58,990 nucleotides of DNA from Bacillus sp. EB106-08-02-XG196. Lineage in GTDB: Bacteria; Bacillota; Bacilli; Bacillales; Cytobacillaceae. The translations under genes were made by a program, and so were the position numbers. Position 1 is the stretch's first letter. Each line of letters starts with the position of its first letter. Positions 25,735 to 34,889 of the stretch are shown here, piece after piece. The notes under the pieces were generated by a model. That model searched no databases. It had not been told where the DNA came from and saw only the letters and a list, made by a program, of their open reading frames with translations. Where the stretch lies: contig NZ_JABWSY010000025.1 of assembly GCF_013396335.1 (NCBI RefSeq), positions 1 through 58,990 on the forward strand, written 5' to 3'.

Positions 25735-26979
25735 ATGGCTTGGAAAGACTATCCCCAAAACATTAAAGTAAGACTTATAACGTCGTTTTTTAACCGAGCG
25801 ATTGCCAGCTCTGTAATGCCGTTTATGGCTCTCTTCTTTGCTCAGCATAAGGGTGCGGTGTGGGCAGGTATTTTCTTAGCAATCACGGTCATAATAGGCT
25901 TTTTTATAAACTTTATCGGCGGCTATATTTCTGACCGCTTCCCTCGGAAAAAAATAATCATCTTATCATCAACGTCCAGTGCGCTAATGTTTGCACTAAT
26001 GACGGTAAGCTTGTTGCCTGACGAAAAATGGATTGTATTATTTGCGATCAGTTATATCATTTTCACAATCACCAGCAGTCTCGGCCGTCCTGCCGTACAC
26101 GCGATCATCATTGACTCGACAACACCCGAAAATCGAAAGAGTGTATATGCCCTCGATTATTGGCTGGTTAATTTAGCAATGGCTATTGGAGCTGCATTAG
26201 GAGGACTTTTATATGTAAATCATCAATTAGAACTTTTTATCACATTGACGATTGTGTCCACTAGCTTACCGATTGCCTATGGCATCTGGTTACAAGATAC
26301 ACGTGTGAAGCTGCTTGAGAAAAAACATGAAAACATTTTTGTAGATCTCTTCCAGAACTACAAAGTTGCATTTCAGGATAAACCATTTGTCATGGCTGTT
26401 GCTGGGTCGATGTTTATCTTTGCAGCAGAATTTTCTTTAAATAGTTACATAGGTGTTCGATTAGCGGAAGAATTTAAGTCTGTGTTTGTAGGAGATTTTG
26501 AGGTTGCTGGCGTAAGGATGCTTAGTTTTCTAAATATCGAAAATATGCTGATGGTCGTGGCCCTAACCTTCTTTGTTACGAAAATGACGGATAAATTTTC
26601 TCCTCGGAAGATGCTGCTGCTTGGACTGCTGCTTTATAGTGCAGGTTATACCATTGTCACATCGGCAAATATCTGGTATGTCTTGATTTTATTTAATGCA
26701 CTTGCGACAATTGGCGAGCTTATTTATTCACCGATTGCTAATGCTGAAAAGGCAAATATGATGCCGGAGGATAAACGCGGTTCCTATTCTGCTTTTTCTA
26801 ATTTAGGCTTTAGCGGTGCAGATTTAATCGCTCGTGGTGCCATCGTATTGGGCGCATTTTTAGTACCGGCGATGATGTCTGTTTTCCTTGGAATGATATT
26901 AATGGCCGGGACATTCCTGCTCTATAGTGGACTTTTTGTGGTAAATAAAATCAGAGTTCAAAAAAATATGTCAACGTAA
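25735..26979 (+). CDS. MFS efflux transporter controlled by the divergent SgrR-type regulator
   Basis: A 414-residue protein with about twelve membrane helices. The loop 2-3 motif is GGYISDRFPRKKII, a standard MFS-A motif. GAAAGGTG (25718-25725) lies nine bases before the ATG at 25735, so the upstream GTG at 25723, which overlaps the ribosome site, is rejected. Pairing with an SgrR-type gene points to export of sugars or sugar-like compounds, but no substrate motif is readable. A GNAT gene follows after 16 bases and is probably co-transcribed. Confidence 0.88.
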   Translation: MAWKDYPQNIKVRLITSFFNRAIASSVMPFMALFFAQHKGAVWAGIFLAITVIIGFFINFIGGYISDRFPRKKIIILSSTSSALMFALMTVSLLPDEKWIVLFAISYIIFTITSSLGRPAVHAIIIDSTTPENRKSVYALDYWLVNLAMAIGAALGGLLYVNHQLELFITLTIVSTSLPIAYGIWLQDTRVKLLEKKHENIFVDLFQNYKVAFQDKPFVMAVAGSMFIFAAEFSLNSYIGVRLAEEFKSVFVGDFEVAGVRMLSFLNIENMLMVVALTFFVTKMTDKFSPRKMLLLGLLLYSAGYTIVTSANIWYVLILFNALATIGELIYSPIANAEKANMMPEDKRGSYSAFSNLGFSGADLIARGAIVLGAFLVPAMMSVFLGMILMAGTFLLYSGLFVVNKIRVQKNMST

Positions 26980-26995
26980 TATAGGGGGATTTAGG

Positions 26996-27541
26996 GTGCG
27001 AACAATCGAGATAAGAAGACCTAGAATGGAAGACATAGAGGAACTGAATCGATTTTTTAGGATTGTCATTACCGATACCTTTCGAAGAGAAGGACTAGCG
27101 GGGTTAATCGATGATATCGAAGCTGAGATTGATAGTAAGAAAAAATATTTGCAATTGGATTTGGATAGCAAGGGTAAGAAAAGGTATTTTTTAATAGCAT
27201 TAGTTCAAAACAAAATTATTGGAACAATAGAATATGGACCAACAAGTGAATTGATAAAAGACTGTACCAATGGAAACCTGAGGAACCTGGTTGAAGTAGG
27301 AACGTTATTTGTACTCCCTGACTATCAAAGACAGGGAATAGGGAATAGGCTGCTAGCTGAAATGCTTCAAACCATTAAGAATCGGGGAATCGTAAATTGC
27401 TGTCTCGACAGCGGCTACAAAAATGCTCAAGCCATCTGGAAAAAGAAATTTGGAGAACCTGATTATTTACTTAAGGATTATTGGGGGCAAGGGCAAGATC
27501 ACATGATTTGGAAGATATCAACAAGTGGAGTCTATTCTTAA
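26996..27541 (+). CDS. GNAT-family N-acetyltransferase
   Basis: A 181-residue acyl-CoA transferase. The acetyl-CoA loop is in VLPDYQRQGIGNRLLAEML (Q-R-Q-G-I-G), preceded by strand VEVGTLFV; the C-terminal NAQAIWKKKFGEPDYLL is the usual family close. It starts with GTG, seven bases after GGGGGA. It lies 16 bases downstream of the MFS gene, so the two may act on the same toxic or excess compound by acetylation and export; that link is inference. A weak stem with a T-rich tail follows at about 27542-27570. Confidence 0.85.
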   Translation: MRTIEIRRPRMEDIEELNRFFRIVITDTFRREGLAGLIDDIEAEIDSKKKYLQLDLDSKGKKRYFLIALVQNKIIGTIEYGPTSELIKDCTNGNLRNLVEVGTLFVLPDYQRQGIGNRLLAEMLQTIKNRGIVNCCLDSGYKNAQAIWKKKFGEPDYLLKDYWGQGQDHMIWKISTSGVYS

Positions 27542-27577
27542 AGGAATAGGCTCCTATTATTATTATTTTTCTAACTA

Positions 27578-27607
27578 TTGTATTACACAATATTATAGTG
27601 TTATAAT
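27578..27607 (+). promoter_or_regulatory. Candidate promoter of the amino-acid ABC operon
   Basis: TTGTAT (27578-27583), an 18-base spacer and TATAAT (27602-27607). An inverted repeat TATTGT/ACAATA (27576-27592) overlaps the -35 and could be an operator. No T-box, SAM or lysine riboswitch motif is seen in this 132-base leader. Confidence 0.45.
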
Positions 27608-27673
27608 GTGGTAGTATGATAATATGGTAACGTACTAAAGTAAAATCATAATCTATAAAAGGGGTATATACAA

Positions 27674-28447
27674 ATGAAACGATTTGCAACCATGATTCTT
27701 ATATTAACCGCAGTACTTGTCATTTTTACTGGGTGTTCAAAGTCAGCAAGCCAAGAGGAAGATAAACTTGTCGTCGGAATTGATGATAAATTTGCGCCAA
27801 TGGGGTTCCGTGATGAGGATAATAATATTGTCGGTTTTGATATTGATTACGCTAAAGCAGCAGCAGAGAAAATGGGAACAGAAGTTACATTCCAGCCAAT
27901 CGACTGGAAAACAAAAGAAGCAGAACTTAGCAGTGGACGAATTGACCTTATTTGGAACGGGTACACTATTACCGATGAACGGAAAGAAAAGGTTTTATTT
28001 ACAAAACCATATTTAAAAAATGCACAGGTAATTGTTACTCTTTCTGATTCAAAGGTTTCTAAACTAGCTGATTTAGAAGAAAAAGTAGTTGGGCTGCAAT
28101 CACTTTCTTCCGCTTCAGACGCCCTAAATGCTTCACCAATCAAAGAGAAGGTTAAAACCATAACGGAGTTTGCTGATAATGTACAAGCATTAACAGACTT
28201 AAAGAGCGGTCGTTTGGATGCCGTGGTAATTGATGAAGTTGTCATCAATTACTACATGTCTAAAGAGGAAGAAACATTTAAGGTGCTTGAAGAGTCGCTA
28301 GCTCCTGAAGAATATGGTATTGGTGTAAAAAAAGGCAACGATGAATTACTAGAAAAGCTCCAAAAGGCATTAGATGAAATGAATGAAGACGGAACAGCTG
28401 CAGAAATCTCAAAAAGTTGGTTTGGTGAAGATAAGTTACTAAAGTAA
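27674..28447 (+). CDS. Polar amino-acid ABC transporter substrate-binding lipoprotein
   Basis: A 257-residue lipoprotein of the family 3 solute-binding type. Residues 1-20 are a lipoprotein signal with lipobox FTGC (Cys20). The mature part has the usual opening KLVVGIDDKFAPMGFRDEDN, then IVGFDIDYAKAAAEKMG and RIDLIWNGYTITDERKEKV, in which the Arg and Asp residues bind the amino-acid alpha groups. It belongs with the permease and ATPase downstream. The amino acid is not determined by sequence; cystine, glutamine and arginine importers all share this form. A strong terminator separates it from the permease gene, which should make it the most highly expressed component. Confidence 0.92.
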   Translation: MKRFATMILILTAVLVIFTGCSKSASQEEDKLVVGIDDKFAPMGFRDEDNNIVGFDIDYAKAAAEKMGTEVTFQPIDWKTKEAELSSGRIDLIWNGYTITDERKEKVLFTKPYLKNAQVIVTLSDSKVSKLADLEEKVVGLQSLSSASDALNASPIKEKVKTITEFADNVQALTDLKSGRLDAVVIDEVVINYYMSKEEETFKVLEESLAPEEYGIGVKKGNDELLEKLQKALDEMNEDGTAAEISKSWFGEDKLLK

Positions 28448-28461
28448 GAATGAATATAAGG

Positions 28462-28499
28462 CAAAACAGGATTCCTAGTTGGAACCCTGTTTTGTTTTT
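28462..28499 (+). terminator. Intra-operon terminator (attenuator-like) between binding protein and permease
   Basis: CAAAACAGG (28462-28470) pairs with CCTGTTTTG (28486-28494), extended by ATTCC/GGAAC, followed by TTTTT. The Shine-Dalgarno GGAGGAG of the permease starts directly after. Partial read-through would give excess binding protein over membrane complex. Confidence 0.85.
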
Positions 28500-28511
28500 G
28501 GAGGAGTTACA

Positions 28512-29171
28512 ATGTCATTTGAATATTTCACATCGATTCTTGTGCCTATGCTTGAAGGGGCACAGATGACGATTCTTTTGTTTTTCATTGCTATTATTAT
28601 TTCTATTCCGATAGGTTTCTTACTTACATTGGCTGTTAAAAGCAGCATAAAGCCTGTGTCATTCCTTGCCCAAGGATATATTTACGTTATGAGAGGTACA
28701 CCGCTATTACTACAATTGTTATTGATCTGCTTCGGCCTGCCGATGCTGCCAGTGGTAGGAGAATATTTAGTATTAGATAGATTCGTTGCCGCTTGTCTAG
28801 GGTTTGTATTAAATTACGCAGCTTACTTTGCAGAAATATTCCGCGGCGGCCTGTTGGCGATTGATAAAGGACAATATGAGGCATCAAAGGTTCTTGGTTT
28901 AAGCAAATGGCAGACAACAACAAGGATCATTTTACCGCAAATGTTTCGGGTCACACTTCCAGCGATTGCAAATGAATCCGTAACACTCGTTAAGGATACC
29001 GCGCTTCTCTATGCAGTTGCCGTTCCTGAGTTGCTTCACTATGCTCAGACAGCTGTGAACCGTGACTTTACTATTGTCCCATTTTTCGTAGCTGGATTGA
29101 TCTATCTCATAATGACGCTATTTTTAACATTCGTATTTAAAGGGATTGAACGAAGATACAAATTTGAATAA
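28512..29171 (+). CDS. Polar amino-acid ABC transporter permease
   Basis: A 219-residue inner-membrane permease of the His/Glu/Gln/Arg family with about five helices. The coupling (EAA-type) segment is near residues 125-155: FRGGLLAIDKGQYEASKVLG, then LSKWQTTTRIILPQM. The family motif YVMRGTPLLLQLLL precedes it. The ATG at 28512 follows GGAGGAG at six bases; the longer frame from 28479 lies inside the terminator stem and is rejected. One polypeptide would form a homodimer. The ATPase gene follows at 15 bases. Confidence 0.93.
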   Translation: MSFEYFTSILVPMLEGAQMTILLFFIAIIISIPIGFLLTLAVKSSIKPVSFLAQGYIYVMRGTPLLLQLLLICFGLPMLPVVGEYLVLDRFVAACLGFVLNYAAYFAEIFRGGLLAIDKGQYEASKVLGLSKWQTTTRIILPQMFRVTLPAIANESVTLVKDTALLYAVAVPELLHYAQTAVNRDFTIVPFFVAGLIYLIMTLFLTFVFKGIERRYKFE

Positions 29172-29186
29172 GAAGGATTGGTAAAT

Positions 29187-29933
29187 GTGGCTATCATTGA
29201 AGTATCCAACCTGAAAAAGTCATTTGGGAAGGTGGATGTACTAAAGCAAATAACCTTTGACGTGAACAAAAATGATGTTGTAGCGATTATCGGTCCTTCT
29301 GGATCGGGGAAAAGCACGCTGCTTCGGAGTTTAGTTCACTTGGAGGAAATAAATGCAGGAAGCATTAAGATTTCTGGTGACACTTTTGTTAAGGATGGAG
29401 TCTACGCAAAACCGCAGGATATCAAAAAGATTACCGCGAAAATGGGTATGGTCTTCCAGCATTTTAATCTATTCCCACACCTGACGGTTAAGGGGAATTT
29501 AGAACTGCCTCCAAAATTGGTGAAGAACGAGCCAGTTGCATCCATTCAGCAAAGAAGCACGGAGCTGTTAAGGAAAACTGGTCTGACAGAAAGAGCGGAT
29601 GCCTATCCAGCAAGTCTTTCAGGCGGTCAAAAACAAAGGGTGGCGATTGCGAGAGCACTGATGATGAATCCTGAAATCCTATTATTTGACGAACCTACTT
29701 CAGCTTTAGATCCTGAATTGACGGGAGAGGTTCTTGAGGTCATGAAGGCATTAGCACAGGAGCAGATGACGATGATTGTTGTGACACATGAAATGGGCTT
29801 TGCCAGGGAAGTGGCAAACCGGGTAATTTTCATGGACAATGGCGAAATTATTGAAACTGGGCACCCTTCTGAATTGTTTACAAATCCTCAGAACGAACGG
29901 ACAAAAGCCTTCTTAAGCAGAAGCTTGAAATAA
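29187..29933 (+). CDS. Polar amino-acid ABC transporter ATPase
   Basis: A 248-residue ATPase of the GlnQ/HisP type: Walker A GPSGSGKST near residue 35, Q-loop GMVFQHFNLFPHLTV, signature LSGGQKQRVAIARA, Walker B LLFDEPTSALDPE, switch His in VVTHEMGFAREVA. A GTG at 29187, ten bases after AGAAGG, is preferred to the TTG at 29178, which is one base from it. It ends the operon before a bidirectional terminator. Confidence 0.93.
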   Translation: MAIIEVSNLKKSFGKVDVLKQITFDVNKNDVVAIIGPSGSGKSTLLRSLVHLEEINAGSIKISGDTFVKDGVYAKPQDIKKITAKMGMVFQHFNLFPHLTVKGNLELPPKLVKNEPVASIQQRSTELLRKTGLTERADAYPASLSGGQKQRVAIARALMMNPEILLFDEPTSALDPELTGEVLEVMKALAQEQMTMIVVTHEMGFAREVANRVIFMDNGEIIETGHPSELFTNPQNERTKAFLSRSLK

Positions 29934-29940
29934 GGAAAAA

Positions 29941-29973
29941 GGATACAGCCATGAAAAGGCTGTATCCTTCTTT
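29941..29973. terminator. Bidirectional terminator between convergent genes
   Basis: GGATACAGCC (29941-29950) and GGCTGTATCC (29958-29967), loop ATGAAAA. T-rich tails occur on both strands, serving the ABC operon and the VOC gene on the minus strand. Confidence 0.9.
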
Positions 29974-29983
29974 GTGTGTAAAA

Positions 29984-30412
29984 TTAACTTCCATATTCTC
30001 CGGTATCGTGGCTTATCTGCCAGTGGATCCCGAATTTATCCGTTACTTGTCCATAAAGTTTAGCCCAGAAGGTTTCTTGGAGCTCCATCGTAACCTTTCC
30101 ACCTTCTTTTAGTTGATCATACCAAGTCTGGATATCATCTAAATTTTTGCTGACTAAAGCCATTGTTATATTATTGCCTTCAATAAATGGTGAACCAGGG
30201 AAGTTATCAGAAAACATGACAGTGCTTCCATCAATGTTAAGTCGTGTATGCATAACCCAATCTTTTACTTCCTCTGGCATTTGATAATCAGGATGTTGCG
30301 GTTGTTCTCCAAAGGTCATGATATTTGGTGTTTCAGTCTTAAAAACCTTCGCATAAAATTCTACTGCTTCACGGGTGTTACCATTAAAAACAAGGTAAGC
30401 ATTTACTGGCAT
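29984..30412 (-). CDS. PhnB-like VOC family protein
   Basis: A 142-residue protein of the PhnB/YjdN branch of the VOC superfamily. It starts MPVNAYLVFNGNTREAVEFY, has VMFSDNFPGSPFIEGNN in the middle, and ends with FGIHWQISHDTGEYG. These proteins are dimeric; function is generally unknown, although the fold is that of glyoxalases and bleomycin-binding proteins. GAGGAGTG precedes the ATG on the minus strand. It is convergent with the ABC operon and divergent from the siderophore operon, with a 362-base gap upstream that also carries the iron-responsive promoter for the latter. Confidence 0.88.
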   Translation of the reverse strand: MPVNAYLVFNGNTREAVEFYAKVFKTETPNIMTFGEQPQHPDYQMPEEVKDWVMHTRLNIDGSTVMFSDNFPGSPFIEGNNITMALVSKNLDDIQTWYDQLKEGGKVTMELQETFWAKLYGQVTDKFGIHWQISHDTGEYGS

Positions 30413-30654
30413 TCTACTTCACTCCTCTTATTGGGCTATGTACAAAATCTATTCTATCCGTTTAATTCTAGCTTAGACGACTTTCTCCTTCTTTTTATTA
30501 ATAAAATAAATTCCTTTAGGAAATGGTTATCAAGTGTCGAAGATCCAGCTGCCATCAAGGGTGGCTTTTCTTAATTTGTCTCAAAATTATATCAGACTTT
30601 CACGCTATTACAGTGAAAAAATTTTTTTAAGTTATTCTATAGGACTTAAGTTGG

Positions 30655-30684
30655 TTGACAATGGTAATCATTATCAATTACGAT
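30655..30684 (+). promoter_or_regulatory. Promoter of the siderophore operon
   Basis: TTGACA (30655-30660), an 18-base spacer and TACGAT (30679-30684). The spacer is filled by a Fur box, so repressor binding would exclude RNA polymerase. Confidence 0.65.
30662..30676. promoter_or_regulatory. Fur box 1
   Basis: TGGTAATCATTATCA matches the Bacillus Fur 7-1-7 consensus TGATAATnATTATCA at all but one arm position. Confidence 0.85.
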
Positions 30685-30702
30685 AAAACTCGAGCTAGGT
30701 GT

Positions 30703-30723
30703 TGATAACGATTATCATTATCA
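30703..30723. promoter_or_regulatory. Fur box 2, with an overlapping second site
   Basis: TGATAACGATTATCA (30703-30717) is a 7-1-7 match with one mismatch, and CGATTATCATTATCA (30709-30723) overlaps it by six-base register, the arrangement seen when two Fur dimers bind. It lies between promoter and start codon. The rest of the 30413-30774 gap shows no other feature. Confidence 0.85.
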
Positions 30724-30774
30724 ACTGCATGAATGGTATTTAACAACAAATTGTCTGGTAAAGGATGAGTTGAA

Positions 30775-32769
30775 ATGAACACGATACATACAAAAAGTAC
30801 GAGAATTAAACAAAATGAGGTATTGGATGAAGAAGAATCAAAAACTTTAGCTTACATTAACGAAGATCCTGAATTGGAAGAATTGTACTTAATGAATGTT
30901 CAGGAAGGTAGAAGAGGTATCTCACAACGGTTATTACAGGCACTCATACGAGAAAAACTAATCGAAGAAGAGAGAGTTTCATGGCTGGAAGGCGCTAGAA
31001 CAAGTATCTGTATTAAGCTCCCCAGTGGAAAAACGCTGCAGGCTGTCGTCAAAAAGAGGCATTCACTTGGAAGATTTGATCTAGAAGGGGATGTAATGGA
31101 GTATCGTCGAGAGCATTCTAGAGTCATTATACATCCAGCCGAACTTCTAGTGTTGGTAAGGCAAGAAGGATTGTTAAAAGATGCAGAGGAAAAGCAGTTT
31201 CACCGATTTAAAATGGAGATTCAAAACGGAGTGGCTAATCTAACCTTAGCATTGGCAGGTGCTGCTCGAAGAAAACGAGAGTTAGTTACGATAGCTAAAT
31301 TAGAACGTATACAGACTTCCTTAGAATGGGTGCTAAAACAGAGTAAGGACAACAAGAACTTTAGTCCACTCGCTTTTTTTGAACAATGGGTCGTTGAAGG
31401 TCATCCCCTGCATCCTGGAGCAAAGACGAAGTTTGGTCTTGGGGTAGCAGATGTCATTCGGTACTCACCAGAATGGGGTGCCACACCAGATGTAGCTTTT
31501 ATAGCAGTTGACAAAGAATATTGCCAAACCACATCCATCGATGAACACACCGTGACAACACGTCTAAACCAAGAGTATGAAGGCTTACAATCATTTGTTG
31601 GAAAAACATTACACAAGCAAGGATTAGACCCTAACCAGTTCGAATTGATTCCTGTTCATCCTTGGCAGTTTGATCATACTTTATACACCATGTACAAAGA
31701 AGAGATCGAACAAAAGAGAATTGTTCCTATTTCAGATTTTCGTATTCCAACACAGTCATTGGTCTCTTTTCGCTCGTTAGCCCCCATCCAAAACCGAGGG
31801 CAGAGAAAGCATCATATAAAAACAGCGGTAAATTTACAAACCACCAGTGCTATACGTACCGTTTCACCCAATTCTGTGGAAAATGGGCCCATTCTTTCAA
31901 AAATAGTAGCCAGCATTCAAGAAAAAGAGAAGAATTTTGGCGGAAGCTTTGTTGTACTTCAAGAACGAGCAGGTATCTATTTTCGACCAATAAATCCAGC
32001 ATTGTCGGAAGAGGATCGATGGACACTACAAGCAAATTTGGCGTCCATCCTGCGGGAGAATCCTGAGAACCATGTTAAAAACGAAGAGGAAATTCCCATG
32101 GTTGCTGCGGCGCTTCTAGCGGATTCACCGATTAGCGGCAAGCTTATTGCTGTTGAACTAATAGAGGAACTTGCTGGCCATCATGGTTTGTCTGATCTAG
32201 CAGAGGCGGCAGCTTTATTTATCCTAAGATATGCTCAAGCATCGATACCAGGCTTTTTAACTTTGATGGTGCGTTATGGAATTAGTTTAGAGGGTCATAT
32301 GCAGAATAGTGTTTCTGTTTTTCGAAATGGGGAGTTAGTACGTATTCTTATAAGGGACTTCGGTGGAGTTCGAATTTTACCAGAAAGATTAAAGAAACAA
32401 GGATTTCAAGCAGAGTTTTATCCGGGTTCTTCAACAGTGACGGAAAAGGTAGACCAACTGCGGAATATTATTTCGTATTCCGTCATGCAGAACCATTTTG
32501 CCGAATTGATTACATGCATCGTCCGTGCCCTGGGAATCAATGAGGAGAACCTTTGGAAACCGGTGCATGCAGTATGTAAAGCTATTTTTGAAGATCTGAA
32601 GAAAGACCCTTACATTGGAGAACAGGCTAAAGCAGATGAGCAGGCTTTTTTCCACCCTATGATTTCTTTAAAGGCCCTAACAACTATGAGACTAAGAGGA
32701 GACATTACTGCCTATTCGTTTATGAAAGTTCCCAATCCTATGATGGAATCGAAAGGAGAGATTCAGTGA
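30775..32769 (+). CDS. IucA/IucC-family siderophore synthetase 1 (NIS synthetase)
   Basis: A 664-residue ATP-dependent NRPS-independent siderophore synthetase. Family segments: EGHPLHPGAKTKFGLG near residue 214, PVHPWQF near 295, the ATP/carboxylate site KTAVNLQTTSAIRTVS near 346, and LEGHMQNSVSVFRNG near 505 with IRDFGG just after. It should adenylate a carboxylate, probably citrate, and join it to an amine. The C-terminal FhuF-like domain (about 470-640) is present, so the protein is full length. It is first in a Fur-controlled operon and overlaps the second synthetase gene by one base. Confidence 0.92.
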   Translation: MNTIHTKSTRIKQNEVLDEEESKTLAYINEDPELEELYLMNVQEGRRGISQRLLQALIREKLIEEERVSWLEGARTSICIKLPSGKTLQAVVKKRHSLGRFDLEGDVMEYRREHSRVIIHPAELLVLVRQEGLLKDAEEKQFHRFKMEIQNGVANLTLALAGAARRKRELVTIAKLERIQTSLEWVLKQSKDNKNFSPLAFFEQWVVEGHPLHPGAKTKFGLGVADVIRYSPEWGATPDVAFIAVDKEYCQTTSIDEHTVTTRLNQEYEGLQSFVGKTLHKQGLDPNQFELIPVHPWQFDHTLYTMYKEEIEQKRIVPISDFRIPTQSLVSFRSLAPIQNRGQRKHHIKTAVNLQTTSAIRTVSPNSVENGPILSKIVASIQEKEKNFGGSFVVLQERAGIYFRPINPALSEEDRWTLQANLASILRENPENHVKNEEEIPMVAAALLADSPISGKLIAVELIEELAGHHGLSDLAEAAALFILRYAQASIPGFLTLMVRYGISLEGHMQNSVSVFRNGELVRILIRDFGGVRILPERLKKQGFQAEFYPGSSTVTEKVDQLRNIISYSVMQNHFAELITCIVRALGINEENLWKPVHAVCKAIFEDLKKDPYIGEQAKADEQAFFHPMISLKALTTMRLRGDITAYSFMKVPNPMMESKGEIQ

Positions 32770-34883
32770 TGAGCGCAAGTTCAACTCAACTTCTGGAGTA
32801 CGATGTTTTGCGTACGGCATTTATGAATTTCAGACAAGGAAAAATGCTGCAGGATGAATTGAAAATTCTTAATTTTCTCCAAAACAATTATCCTGATATG
32901 GTCCCTGCATATGAATTATCTCTCACAAGAGGGCGTCTAGGGATTTTGCGCCGGTTAGCAGGAGCCATGTTGCGTGAAGATATCATGGGACTTCATTCAA
33001 GTTCGCATGATCTGTACATTATTGATTCCATTTATGCACTAAATGTTCCAGCCATAGATGAGTATTGGCAGATGATGATTCAAACACTCCATACATATGG
33101 CTTAGAAAGTGGTGAAATCTACAAACTATATCCTCTTTGTGAGAGAGAATGTCTTGTTATTCCTGTAAGTCGAACCTATGCATTTAATCGGGTAGAAGTA
33201 GATGGTATTATTTTGCATATCTCTAAAGATGGAGTGAGAACAATAGAACACGCAGTTGAGCTGCTTCACTTGATGCGCCGAAAGGAAGAGTTTGAACAAA
33301 GCGCTTGGGTAAAACTGGCTTTAGAATTAGTAAACGGAAGTGCTAATTTAGCACTTTCATATGCCTATTGGGAACAGATGAAAAAAGAACTTCAACAAAA
33401 ATCAGATGAACATGGAATCACAACTACAATCGATTGGGTACTGTCACAAAAACTGCAAGATCATAAATTTGATTCAAGTTTGTTTTTTGAACAATTATCC
33501 GTTGAAGGACATAATCTTCATCCAGGAACCAAAACAAAAATAGGCATGGAACCAGAAGATGTGTTTCGTTACGCTCCAGAATATAATGGTGTAGCTGATA
33601 TTCAGTTTGTCGGAATACGGAAGGATTATGCGGAGTGGGGCGTTATAGAGGAAAATGAAGAGGATGCGAATGCTCTTCTCTTTAAAGAGTATCCAGAATT
33701 ACCAAAGGTAGTTGAACAAGAATATTCAGAACAAGGTCTTTGTGTTAACGATTATGTGTTGGTCCCTGTGCATCCATGGCAGCTGGAAAAGGTGATACCC
33801 AAAATTTACCACCAAGAAATCAAGAAACAGATCGTTGTACCTATAAGAGGTATGAGGGTACCATGCGGTTCAACATCCTCTTTTAGAACGGTAGTACCTC
33901 TTGCGAATGGGGAGGAGCCTAAACATGCGATTAAAGTAGCCGTCAACAGCCAAATGACTTCTACTGTGCGTACCATATCCGCAAATACTACAAACAACGC
34001 GACGGTCTTTACTCGACTCATTCGTTCGATTATGAAACAGGAGGAACAAGACCTGATTGAGAAGTTTGTCCCTGTTTGTGAATGCGCAGGATTTAATTTC
34101 AAATTCAAAGAAGCAGAAAACCCCACAGGTATTCATTTGCAAAAAAACAGAAATCTTTCTGCTGTTTTACGTTTGAATGTAGACACATTTGTAGCATTGG
34201 ACGAAATAGCCGTCGTTGGCAGCTCCCTTTTTTCTGAATCACCTATCACGGAAAAGCCGATTCTCGTCGAATTAATTGAAAGATTTGCTGAAGAAACGAA
34301 TGAAATGTCAATTCGTACAGCAGCGTTCCAGTTCGTCTCAGAGTATGTTTCTGTTGCACTTCCAGGCTTCCTTACTCTCATGACAAAGTACGGAATTGGT
34401 TTAGAGGGTCACTTGCAAAACAGTGTTATGGTATTTAAAGATGGTCGCCCAGTTCGAATGCTATTCCGTGATTGGGGAGGAGCAAGAATTTATCGAAGCA
34501 GGATCGAACAACATCAAGGTCAAGTGTCATTTTATCCTGGTTCCGTTACGCTAACGGATAGTTTAAAGGAAATGCATAACAAGGTGTTCTACACCGTATT
34601 ACAGAATCACTGTGGTGAGTTAATACTACAAGTATGCAAGTATTTTGGGTTAGGGGAAAGAGAGTTGTGGAAAGAGATTCATAGTATTTGTGAACAAGTT
34701 TTTGATCAACTTGAGTCCTTACCCGAATACGCAGAAAGTGTCCGTATAGATAGGGAAGCATTGTATCAAGCAGAAGTAGATCACAAGGCACTTGTGAGAA
34801 TGCGCTTAGAACCTGAAGGGAAAGAATATTTCTACGCAATCGTTCCTAATCCTCTACACGAGTTTAGGAGGAAGGAAGAGTAA
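32769..34883 (+). CDS. IucA/IucC-family siderophore synthetase 2 (NIS synthetase)
   Basis: A 704-residue paralogue of the upstream enzyme with the same motifs: GHNLHPGTKTKIGME, PVHPWQLEK, KVAVNSQMTSTVRTIS, LEGHLQNSVMVFKDG and FRDWGGARI. Its N-terminal region (about 1-190) is divergent and longer, suggesting a different acceptor. The ATG at 32769 (nine bases after AGGAG) overlaps the upstream stop as TGATG; a GTG three bases earlier is possible. Two sequential NIS enzymes are used for symmetrical or mixed di-citrate siderophores such as staphyloferrin A (SfaD then SfaB), where the first makes the half-molecule and the second adds the other arm. Confidence 0.92.
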   Translation: MSASSTQLLEYDVLRTAFMNFRQGKMLQDELKILNFLQNNYPDMVPAYELSLTRGRLGILRRLAGAMLREDIMGLHSSSHDLYIIDSIYALNVPAIDEYWQMMIQTLHTYGLESGEIYKLYPLCERECLVIPVSRTYAFNRVEVDGIILHISKDGVRTIEHAVELLHLMRRKEEFEQSAWVKLALELVNGSANLALSYAYWEQMKKELQQKSDEHGITTTIDWVLSQKLQDHKFDSSLFFEQLSVEGHNLHPGTKTKIGMEPEDVFRYAPEYNGVADIQFVGIRKDYAEWGVIEENEEDANALLFKEYPELPKVVEQEYSEQGLCVNDYVLVPVHPWQLEKVIPKIYHQEIKKQIVVPIRGMRVPCGSTSSFRTVVPLANGEEPKHAIKVAVNSQMTSTVRTISANTTNNATVFTRLIRSIMKQEEQDLIEKFVPVCECAGFNFKFKEAENPTGIHLQKNRNLSAVLRLNVDTFVALDEIAVVGSSLFSESPITEKPILVELIERFAEETNEMSIRTAAFQFVSEYVSVALPGFLTLMTKYGIGLEGHLQNSVMVFKDGRPVRMLFRDWGGARIYRSRIEQHQGQVSFYPGSVTLTDSLKEMHNKVFYTVLQNHCGELILQVCKYFGLGERELWKEIHSICEQVFDQLESLPEYAESVRIDREALYQAEVDHKALVRMRLEPEGKEYFYAIVPNPLHEFRRKEE

Positions 34884-34889
34884 GAAGTC

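Noticed and set aside
27542..27673. T-box or amino-acid riboswitch before the ABC importer
   Set aside because: The leader is only 132 bases, is AT-rich, lacks the T-box core and has no terminator next to the start codon.
32769..34883. Petrobactin (asb) type siderophore cluster
   Set aside because: No AsbC/D/E acyl-adenylation, carrier or DHB-transfer genes and no AsbF-like dehydratase are present; only NIS, MFS and PLP genes are seen.
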